Assembly: GCF_000327385.1 (NCBI RefSeq)
Contig: NW_008707778.1
Location: forward strand, 399,906 to 463,905
DNA length: 64,000 bases
Source of the DNA: Lottia gigantea
Lineage: Eukaryota > Mollusca > Gastropoda > Lottiidae
Direction of reading: 5' to 3'
Shown here: positions 23,983 through 35,900 of the stretch, in pieces
Layout: every line of letters begins with the position of its first letter
Numbering within the stretch: the first letter of the stretch is position 1
Translations under genes and position numbers: made by a program
Notes under the pieces: model-generated
What the model saw: the letters and a program-made list of their open reading frames with translations, nothing else
Told to the model about the DNA's origin: nothing
Database searches by the model: none

Positions 23983-26900
23983 ATGCGTGTCAAAATACAA
24001 ACCATCAAGAGATTAGTGTATGGAGGTTTGGGATTAGGAGGAGTTTATTATACAGCAGTATTCCTTGATAACCGACAGGTATGCTTTTAAATTCATCTCC
24101 CATTCCCTTTTATGGCCTTTTGATTTTTTTCTCCAATTTCACAGGAATCAACTTAGTTTAAATGCTCTTTTACCAGCTGATAGAGATCAAGTATCAGTCA
24201 TCTAGTCTGTTTAACACCCTCAATATTGAACCCCTTTATATTGAACTCTTCCACACATGCATGCCTTGTATAAATGTGAACTGTTTATGTATGATTGGAA
24301 GATAAGAAGAGGTGTTTTTTCATCCAGTTTGTTATAAAGATGACACTTTTAATTTGCTCCATCCTGAAAAATACATCTAATTTATAGCCTTTCAAATATG
24401 TATTTATAGCATATATTAGCTAAAGAAAAGATCCTATCAAAACCCCTACCAGCTTATCTACCTCCCAGGGATGAACTCCACAAAGCTCTACAAACAGAAG
24501 AGTTTGATGTTTTAGTAATAGGAGGCGGAGCAACAGGGTGTGGGGTGGCTCTTGATGCAGTAAGTCGAGGTAAGTAAACAGAAAAGTTTGATGTTTTAGT
24601 AATAGGATGTGTAGCAACAGAGTGTGGGGTGGCACTTGATGCAGTAAGTCGAGGTAAGTAAACAGAAAAGTTTGATGTCTTAGTAATAGGATGTGTAGCA
24701 ACAGAGTGTGGGGTGGCTCTTGATGCAGTAAGTCGAGGTAAGTAAACAGAAAAGTTTGATGTTTTAGTAATAGGATGTGTAGCAACAGAGTGTGGGGTGG
24801 CACTTGATGCAGTAAGTCGAGGTAAGTAAACAGAAAAGTTTGATGTTTTAGTAATAGGATGTGTAGCAACAGAGTGTGGGGTGGCACTTGATGCAGTAAG
24901 TCGAGGTAAGTAAACAGAAAAGTTTGATGTCTTAGTAATAGGATGTGTAGCAACAGAGTGTGGGGTGGCACTTGATGCAGTAAGTCGAGGTAAGTAAACA
25001 GAAAAGTTTGATGTTTTAGTAATAGGAGGCAGAGCTACATGGTGTGAGGTGGCACTCAATCTTATTAAAATTAAATTACAATTTTGTTGAATAATTTTTA
25101 TACGCCCACATCTCTTTATGTGGATGTATATTTTTGGCACCCCTGTCGGTCCGTCAACATTTGCATGTAAACGCATTTTTGATGAAATCAAATGAAATTC
25201 GGTATGTGTATACATATTCATAAAACGAAGATCAAGTTCGAATTGAGCTATTTTCGACCGTTAGAGTTATTGCCCTTGCCCCAAAATCTTGAATATTTAC
25301 CATCCGCATGCCTTGGTGGGCGTATATGGCTGTGGTCCGCTATCTTTATTTACCTGAGCTCCAGTCAATAAGTGGGATAATACTAGGATAACTACTTAGG
25401 TTCACAGTCCTTTCTTCCAGCTGGTCTTTGACAAACAGATCTGGCATTGATCTTTCCTTTACAGATTGGTCAACTTGAATATTTTAGGTTTGAAGACAGG
25501 TTTAGTAGAGAAGTTTGACTATTCTAGTGGAACTAGTAGTAGAAGTACCAAACTGATCCATGGAGGTGTTCGTTATTTACAAAAAGCTGTGTTTGGTCTG
25601 GATTATGAACAGGTTTTTGCTACTGTATATTTGTGACTATAAGCCAACTACATTAACATTGTTCATTGTATAATTTTATAATATGAATTATGTGTGCCAA
25701 TTTTAAATTGTGTGCACTTTTAAATATAGCCAAATATACATTATATACATATATTTTGATACATGTTTTTATATTTCATTCAAATTGGATGCCATGTTGT
25801 AACATTACGTATTGGTTTCATTAGTCCACATAGCTTTTAATCCAAAATCCAAGCCAGAGGGCTGATTTTAGATTTGCAATTCGGTTGTTCTTAGTTGGAT
25901 ATAGTCGTCTATATTGATAGAGATCAATGAAATTCTGATCATTTACAAGAGACTATAACTGCTAACAATGCTTTTCAACAATTTCTAATGTAGAGACAGC
26001 CATTGATGTCACAATTACAATAATATACATATATTTGAAATAAAAGTAACCATAATATTTCTATTTCGTATCCAATTTCAGTATCGAATGGTGAAAGAAG
26101 CATTGAAAGAAAGAGCTAACTTGATCCAGATAGCTCCTCATTTAGCTTACCCTTTCCCTATCATGTTACCAGTTTACAAGTGAGTCAATTTTTATATAGC
26201 TCCTCATTTAGCTTAACCTTTCCCTATCATGTTACCAGTTTACAAGTGAGTCAATTTTTATATAGCTCCTCATTTAGCTTAACCTTTCCCTATCATGTTA
26301 CCAGTTTACAAGTGAGTCAATTTTTATATAGCTCCTCATTTAGCTTAACCTTTCCCTATCATGTTACCAGTTTACAAGTGAGTCAAACTTTATATAGCTC
26401 CTTATTTAGCTTAACCTTTCCTTATCATGTTACCAGTTTACAAGTGAGTCAAACTTTATATAGCTCCTTATTTAGCTTAACCTTTCCCTATCATGTTACC
26501 AGTTTACAAGTGAGTCAATTTTTATATAGCTCCTCATTTAGCTTAACCTTTCCCTATCATGTTACCAGTTTACAAGTGAGTTAAACTTTATATGGCTCCT
26601 TATTTAGCTTAACCTTTCCCTATCATGTTACCAGTTTACAAGTGAGTCAATTTTTATATAGCTCCTCATTTAGCTTAACCTTTCCCTATCATGTTACCAG
26701 TTTACAAGTGAGTCAATTTTTATATAGCTCCTCATTTAGCTTAACCTTTCCCTATCATGTTACCAGTTTACAAGTGAGTCAAACTTTATATAGCTCCTTA
26801 TTTGGCTTACCCTTTCCTTATCATGTTACCAGTTTACAAGTGAGTCAAACTTTATATAGCTTCTCATTTGGCTTACCCTTTCCTTATCATGTTACCAGTT

Positions 26901-29900
26901 TACAAATGAGTAAAACTTTATATAGCTCCTCATTTAGCTTACCCTTTCTCTATCATGTTACCAGTTTACAAGTGAGTCAATTTTTATATAGCTCCTCATT
27001 TAGCTTAACCTTTCCCTATCATGTTACCAGTTTACAAGTGAGTCAAACTTTATATAGCTCCCCATTTAGCTTAACCTTTCCCTATCATGTTACCAGTTTA
27101 CAAGTGAGTCAAACTTTATATAGCTTCTTATTTGGCTTACCCTTTCCTTATCATGTTACCAGTTTACAAGTGAGTAAAACTTTATATAGCTTCTCATTCA
27201 GCTTACCCTTTCACTGTCATGTTACCAGTTTACAAATGAGTCAAACTTTATATAGCTCCTCATTTGGCTTACCCTTTCCTTATCATGTTACCAGTTTACA
27301 AGTGAGTCAAACTTTATATAGCTTCTCATTTAGCTTACCCTTTCACTGTCATGTTATCAGTTTACAAGTGAGTCAAACTTTATATAGCTCCTCATTTGGC
27401 TTACCCTTTCCTTATCATGTTACCAGTTTACAAGTGAGTCAAACTATATATAGCTTCTCATTTAGCTTACCCTTTCACTGTCATGTTACCAGTTTACAAG
27501 TGAGTCAAACTTTATATAGCTTCTTATTTGGCTTACCCTTTCCTTATCATGTTACCAGTTTACAAGTGAGTAAAACTTTATATAGCTTCTCATTTAGCTT
27601 ACCCTTTCACTGTCATGTTACCAGTTTACAAATGAGTCAAACTTTATATAGCTCCTCATTTGGCTTACCCTTTCCTTATCATGTTACCAGTTTACAAGTG
27701 AGTCAAACTTTATATAGCTTCTCATTTAGCTTACCCTTTCTCTATCATGTTACCAGTTTACAAGTGAGTCAAACTTTATATATCTTTTCATCTAGCTTAC
27801 CCTTTCTCTATCATGTTACCAGTTTACAAATGAGTCAAACTTTATATAGCTCCTCATTTGGCTCACCCTTTCCCTATCATGTTATCAGTTTACAAGTGAG
27901 TCAAACTTTATATATCTTTTCATCTAGCTTACCCTTTCACTGTCATGTTATCAGTTTACAAGTGAGTCAAACTATATATAGTTCATAGTTGAACCAACCC
28001 CAGAAATTACCAGGCTGAAATTGTAAACATCATGCCAATCACAGTTCTGAAAATCCATCTTAAAAAGGTTTTGAACAAAACTAATTTCCTGAAAATGAAA
28101 TATGGAATGAAATTGTTCAAAATTCATGGGAAATGTGCGAATTTTTTATTTTGGTTTTATTTTGTAGGTGGTGGCAAGTGCCATATTACTGGGCTGGAAT
28201 CAAAATGTATGATCTGGTGGCTGGAAGAGAGAATCTCAAATCTAGTTATTATTTATCGAAATCTAAGGCACTGGAGTTATTTCCCATGTTAAAAACTGAG
28301 AAGCTGGTTGGAGCCCTTGTTTATTATGATGGTGAGTTGCAGCTGCCGGTGTCTGATAGATCTTTGTCAAAAATGGTCTGGTCTATTGTTATATTCTAGA
28401 GGATACAGCCAAATCAAAAGCCTTGGAGTTGGGGGTTCATTCAAAGCAGAATTAGAAATAATACTTTTTGAACCCTGATCATTGATGTAGGTCAGATGAG
28501 CTGACATGGAAAAAGCTTAATAGGACATAAAAAAGGGCTGTTCACAAGAAAGATTCTATGACAGTTGGAAATCAAATAGAGTAGACTTATTGTGGTGTCT
28601 TCATTGGAATTTGTTCTAAGTAAAAAATCCTCCTGTCCTGGCAGAATTTCTATTATTGCTCACTTTAACAACACTGATGCAGGATATACAAAATAATTAG
28701 CTCTTTGGGACAAAACACATGGATGAAAACACCTGAACAGTAATTTTTTATATGTATCAGGGACACTGAAACGTTTTACACCATTTCGTTTTCAATCAGA
28801 TGTCTGTAGTTTTCGTAATTCCACTAAATCAAGCGATTTATAACGTCACTCTCGCAAAAGATCCTTTTAATTCATTAGAACTTTTGTGATTGTGACATGA
28901 TAGAAAGCTTAGTTTTTAAAGAGAATCGTAAGAACCACCTGATCGGAATGGTGCAAATTAATAATATCAATGTCTGTGATACACATAGAAAATATAGACC
29001 TAACAATCCCTGTACCAATAAAAACAAAATGGTGTGTATTTATTATAGGTCAGCATGATGATGCTAGAATGTGTTTAGCACTAGCTCTGACAGCTGTTAA
29101 AATGGGAGGAAAACTCACTAACCATACAGAATGTATTGAAATACTGAAGCAAGATGATGGCACCGGCATTCCGAAAGTTTGTGGGGCAAAAGTTCGAGAT
29201 ATACAAACAGGTGAGAGAAGTTTTGTTTAGATTTAGTTTGGACGGATATTTGGTTAAGAACTGTATCAACCCTTGTTTTTGATGTTTTTGATGTGCAAAC
29301 CATCTTGAGTCAGCTTACAGAGCTCTGTCAACACTTGTTTTTGATGTACAATCCATCTTGTGTCAGCTTACAGAGCTCTGTCAATACTTGTTTTTGATGT
29401 ACAATCCATCTTGAGTCGGCTTACAAGGGCTGTGTCAACACTTGTTTTTGATGTGCAATCCATCTTGAGTCAGCTTACAAGAGCTGTGTCAACAATTATT
29501 TTTAATGTGCAATCCATCTTGAAGAATCACTGATTCACTTGTATCAGGCATTCATTTCATGGATATAAACATGGCAAGAATAAGCCAATTAATTTCATTA
29601 TAATATTATTCTGTTATCATCTGAGAGATACAGTAGTGAACAGCTAGTACTATTTAAATAGCATTCTAAAAAGTGACTGAGATTGATTGGGAAATGTAAA
29701 CATTTAGACCACTATACATGTATGCCTTTTTATATGCCCACATCTCTCTATGAGGACGTATATTGTTGGCACCCATGTCCTTCGGTCGGTCCCTTGGTCT
29801 GTCGATCCGTCCATCCCTCAACATTTGCTTGTTAACGCTCTAAAAACTAGATTATTTGATGGAATCAAATGAAATTCATTATGCGTATACATATTTATAA

Positions 29901-32900
29901 AACGAAGATCAGGTTTGAATTTGAGCTATTTTCGACTGCTAGAAACAGAGTTATTGCCCTTGCCCCAAAATCTTGAATATGCTATTACTCTCTTAGTTTT
30001 CAACCGATTTTGATGAAACTTAAAATGGATGTTATTGGACCTAAATGGGAAGGTTTTAGAAAGTTCAGTTTACTTCTGATTAAATTTTCAAGATTTAGGC
30101 CTCTTACGTCAGTTTTGAGGAGTTATCGCCCTTTAACCTCTATACAGTAAGTGCTTCTATCAACATCAATTGCTCGTAAACACTCTATAAACTAGATTTT
30201 TTAATGGAATCAAATGAAATTCGGTATGTGTAGACATATTCATAAAACGAAGATCAAGTTCAAAGAGTTATTGCCCTTGCCCCAAATATTTACCATCCGC
30301 ATGCTGTGGTGGGTGTATATGGCTGTGATCCACTATCTTTAGATATTAAAATGTTGTTTGCAGGCAAAGTGTTTGATATAAAGGCTAAGTGTGTGATTAA
30401 TGCTACAGGACCTTACACTGACTCTATCAGACAAATGGGAGATCCAGATGTGAAGTATATTTGTCAGCCCAGTTCAGGGGTTCATATAGTCTTACCTGAC
30501 TATTATAGGTAGGTCAAGTCAAACAAGATGTTTTTCTAGAAAGATTTCTGAGCTATCACCCCTAAAAGGTATTGTAACAAGATTTCTAAACTTTATGTGT
30601 ATCAGGCACAAGTCACTAATAGCATTGATTTCCATTTTCTGTCAGAAGTTCCTGTGGTCTGTTAGCATGATGTATTGGTGAATATATTTATATTGTTTCC
30701 CAAATTGTGTTTTGATACTCGGCGATACTCTCTGATTCCAAAAAAAAATTAGTGAATAATATCAAAAATTTTTCTTTACTGAAATTGAAATCTACTATCA
30801 ACTACAAATATACAAAATATCACAGTTACAAAGTAATGAATTAATGAATATTTTATTTGAAGTTAAAATGTTAATTGTTATCCTATTACACCATGATAAG
30901 AAATGAATGTTGTTTTTTCAGCCCAGAGAGTATGGGTTTATTAGATCCCTCAACAAGTGATGGCCGCATTATTTTCTTTTTGCCCTGGCAGAAGGTTACT
31001 ATAGCAGGTAGATAAAATCATGTCCCTTGGTACACAATATTTTAAAAAAATGATCTTAGTACTAGGATATCCTAGAAAGAATGTTAGATATTAAGACTCT
31101 AGGACATCCTAGTACTAAGATTGTTTCTAGTATATGTGGCCTGGGAAGTTTCACTTAGAAATGTGTCAAGTTGTTAATTGAAAATCTGGACCTTTCATGC
31201 CACAAGCATGTGATTTATCCAATAATAGCGATTGATAGATTTTAGGCTTTAAATTGAACTGTCATCAGGGCAGTAGTGACTCATTTAGTAAGACTTGCTA
31301 TCTGACCTAAGGGACCTAAAGTTCTAAACTTGTTTTCCCCATTGCCCCCTGAAAAAATGTGTCTATTTGTTTGGATGTGAAGTGGAGCCATCAAGTACTA
31401 CAGGCTGCCTTTAATTAGTTGAAAATGGAAAAAGAATAAGTTAATGCAGCTTATTTTCCTTATTGCACACTTCATTGTGTCTCATCTTCATTAGCCTTAG
31501 GAGAAGTGAGAATATTAGATCTCCTGTTTAGTGAAAAGCACACAAATTTTGGAAAATCAGTTTCAATAAATTCAAAGCCTGTAAATTTCAGGAACCACTG
31601 ATAACCCGTGTGCTGTGACAGACTTCCCCCAACCTACAGAGAAGGAGATACAGTTTATTTTGAATGAAGTGAGAAATTATCTGCATCCAGATGTCGAAGG
31701 TAAACTAGCATGTTTTATCCAATCATCATTCTGTGATACAAGAAAGGTGGCTATTGCAGTCAAGATATAAGTTCGTAATTGTGAAGATGAATCAAGAATT
31801 TGTTCCATTCATTAGTGAGATAAATTCAGCATTTACAGAGCTGCTGAGATTCTGAAATTTGTATGTGATTTGTCATGTGTGTCATGATATGAAACTCTTT
31901 AAAAATTGGATAAAAACCTTCGTATTTTTAGAATATTTTTGTATTTTTTTAATGTTAGTTCGTCGAGGAGATGTACTATCAGCGTGGAGTGGTATGAGAC
32001 CTCTAGTAGCCGACCCTAATAAATCAGATACTCAGTCTATAGCCAGAAATCATATTATAGAGGTCTTCAAAGATAACCTCATAACTATAGCAGGTAAGAC
32101 TGATATTATTTTATGGATCACATTGTGTAATTTTTTTTCAACATAGTTTCCTGCTATTAGTGATGTAAACTAGTGTCCAAAAGAAACGATACCAACTTAT
32201 TTTCAAAATTGTTTTTTACTAAGTGAATTGTCTAATATGAAAACATGCCAATTTGTATTGCACATCCCAAACACAGCATAGTCGATAAAAATACCGGGAA
32301 CACGTGATCACTTCCGGGAAAAAAAAAGTGACATTTCCCTCTCTAGCATGTTCTGCACGTGCATAAAAACTGTATAAAATGGCTGATCAGACACGTTGAT
32401 ATCACAGCAACAAAAAGAACACAAGATATGCCACGTTTGACAGCCATCGAGAGAGAGAGAGCCGTTGGAATGGTCCAACAAGGAGCGACACACGTCGACG
32501 TCGCCAAAAGGTTGGGCTGCGCACGCATCACTATCACCAGGTTGATGCAGCGGTTACGTCAGACAGGTCAGACGTCAGACAGGCCCAGGAGTGGAAGACC
32601 ACGAGTAACCACGCCCCGTGAAGATCGTTACATCCGGGTATTACACCTGAGGAACCGCACCTTAACAGCGACGTCCACGGCGGCTACAGCACTGGGACAC
32701 ATGATCAGTCGACAGACCGTCTACAGGAGATCACGGCAGTATGGTATCCGGCCACGTCATCCCTACCGCGGACCGCTCCCGACGCCTCGACACCGGAACA
32801 ACAGACTGATCTGGGCCAGGCGAGTTCGACGTTGGCAACGGCGGGACTGGGCACGTGTTACGTTCTCTGATGAGAGCAGATTCCTCATCTTCAAAAATGA

Positions 32901-35900
32901 TGGACGGCAGCTTGTATACCGACGATTTGGTGAACGTTTGGCGCCTAACTGTATCCAACAGGTCCGGCCGTTTGGAGGTGGAGGGTTAATGGTTTGGGGT
33001 GGCATATGCGGTGACGTCAAAACGAGGCTTGTCGTGGAAACCTGAATGCACAGCGTTATATTGATGACATCCTACAGCCTGTTGTGGTGCCCTTTATTCA
33101 GCAACAGCCTCGTGGACTCCTTTTCCAACATGACAATGCAAGGCCACACACAGCAAGATTGAGACAGAACTTCCTTGCCAACACCAACGTACAGGTTTTG
33201 CCATGGCCCGCATGTTCACCGGACATGAATCCCATCGAGCACTTATGGGACCACCTCGATCGGCAAATCCGACGTCGCCGTGTGCCTCCAGTCAACGTCC
33301 AGGACTTGGAACGATGTCTCCTCGAGGAATGGCAACGCATCACTCCCAACGTCATCATACGTTTGACGGCATCAGTCCGTAGGCGTGTTCTGGCATGTAT
33401 TGATGCTCACGGTGGACATACCCGCTACTGACTTGACTTTGTGACGTGTGGTGTGACATTTCCCGTGGTTTCTGTGATCAGTGCTCTAACGAAATGTTCT
33501 TTTTTCGACCCCACCCATCTTTAAAGGCTTGTCATATTGGTTGAACAGATTTTATTGAAATGAAATTTTTGTACAGATGTTGTGAAAGGATTTCTCAAAA
33601 GCATAACACCAATCCTAAACTTCTGCATTGTTTAGTTTTTCTTTTATGTCGTTGCAAACAGGTGGTATCGTTTCTTTTGGACACTAGTTTAGTTTAAAGA
33701 GGCTGACATGGAAAACGCATTTAAATAGGACAAAAAATGGAGTCCCTGAATGGATAATTACATGGACTATGTTTATACTCAAATGCTGCTTTCCTGTCAA
33801 ATTTCCCTCATTGCACACTGCATTGTAGTTTATCTGAAGCATTCAAGTAGGACATCAAATTTTCTTTTACTAGGTGGAAAATGGACAACTTATCGACATA
33901 TGGCTGAGGAAACTATAGATAAAGCTGTAGAAGTGTGTAATTTACAGCCGAAGTCTAACTGTCAAACTGCTGGTCTGTTATTAGATGGTGCCCATGGCTG
34001 GTCCCCCACCATGTTCATTAGGCTAGTCCAAGATTTTGGACTGGAAAATGAGGTAAGAAATTTGTTATTTTGTGATTTTTGTGTTATTAATACAGTCGGG
34101 TCTTGTTAAACAGATCCCCCACAATCTGGGAACGAAAAATTATTTTGCTTTTCGCATGGCTGTGATTGTCAGTCAATTGTGGAACAGCATTATGATCCAA
34201 AACTGTATGTTTACGGATCCTCCAAGCTAACTATTTCAAAATCAGAAGAATTAAAAAAAAACAACTTTCATCCATTCATCATCTCATTATTAATCAAATA
34301 TATTATTTAATTAAATCAATTCTGAGAAAACATCAATCCTGGCTTTCATAAAAATTCTACTTTCCTCCTAGAAAATGAATTAATTTTTATCTTATCTTTC
34401 CTGATTACATTGTTTTCAAAGTAACTAATTGAATTTCTGTAATGTGTTTCAGGTCGCTCAACATTTAGCCAACACATATGGAGATAAAGCTTTCAAGGTC
34501 GCAAAGTTAGCCAATCTGACTGGCCAAAGATGGCCTGTTGTGGGGAAAAGATTACATCAAGAATTTCCTTATATTGAAGCTGAGGTAGGGTGAAAATCAG
34601 TCAGGGTTTTCTTACTTCTATTTTTCATTCCTTGTTTGATAAGACTCTGGAATGACTGATCACATGTTTTTTGTGGTTTATATAATCATAAGGGATAACA
34701 TCTAGCATATTACTAATAATAAAGATATAATGGCTTACTCAAGCAATTTGCATATCTTTTTAGAATGGATATCGTGCATCTTGTTTGTCTGCAATTAAAA
34801 ACGTACTGACATTGTGCAGTTAATATTGATGATACACTAACAGTAATATCAGTATAAGAGGATGTTAGTTATTGCAACATTGACCATTAAAATGTTTGAC
34901 AAGATTATACATGTGGTGCTCACTAGCACCTTCCTGATTCACAAATACAATCTATTTGAAACTTTGTTTCCCTTTTGTTTATATAAGCTTTTATTTTTAC
35001 TTAACACTCCAGTTAAGATCTAACAAATTCTCTCTATAACTTTCATACTGATTCATAACACTACCAGCCAATCACATTTTATGTCTCTCAAATGGGATTA
35101 TGTCACAGGAACAATAGTAATTTAAATTAGACTATGTCTACCTCTATTTATGATGTAGAATGTCTATGTTTATATTGTGTAGGTACGCTATGCCTGTAGA
35201 GAGTATGCAACCTCTGCTATAGATGTTATTGGTAGAAGAACTAGACTTGCCTTCTGTAACGTACAGGCTGCAGAGGAATCTCTACCAAGAATTATAGAGA
35301 TGATGTCAGAGGAACTAGGTTGGAATAAAGCCAGACAACAGGTTGGTTGAATAAAATTAGTGTTAGGTATTGCCAATCATGCCATAATACGATACGTATC
35401 GTGGAACAAGAGTCATGATATGATATGTATAATGATACAGAATAATAGGGATTAAAATTAATATTTTACCTTTCAAGCAACTATGATATTTGGTAATGTA
35501 GTTGATAGGCATTGTAGTTTTGTGGCATATGATATTCAGCTACATCAATTTACCAACAGAGTTTTACACCCTAGTTTAGAAAGTATATAGATTTTTAATT
35601 AAATTGTTTTTATAAGACTTGCCATGCTGTGTACAGCACAGAACAAGAACTGCATCAAAAAACTCACAACCCTTAGATCATAGGGTTTGAAACCTACCAG
35701 TTGTTAAAAATCTGTCTGACCACTGGTTGAAGACACATTAATTTCAGCCCCCTTTCCGTATCTACTATTTGTATGCCTATTTATTACATTTTTAGGAAGA
35801 AATGGAGAAAGTGAAGAGATTTTTACGTCGAGAAATGGGACTAGATATTAAACGAGCCAGCGAAAGTCAAGTACCCATCAATTTCAGCAAGGATGAGATC

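Noticed and set aside
24420-25221. Minus-strand open frames of 183 and 255 codons with Leu-rich 28-residue repeats
   Set aside because: Antisense of the 84-bp exon 2 array. The periodicity and low complexity explain them.
26642-27988. 448-codon open frame with 22-residue repeats
   Set aside because: It is the 66-bp donor array of GPD2 intron 4 read in a frame different from the exon. The unit is a multiple of three without a stop, so openness is automatic.
30306-30512. Open frame starting in the pearl-like element and running into GPD2 exon 7
   Set aside because: The part before 30364 is intron and element sequence. The true exon begins after the acceptor at 30363.
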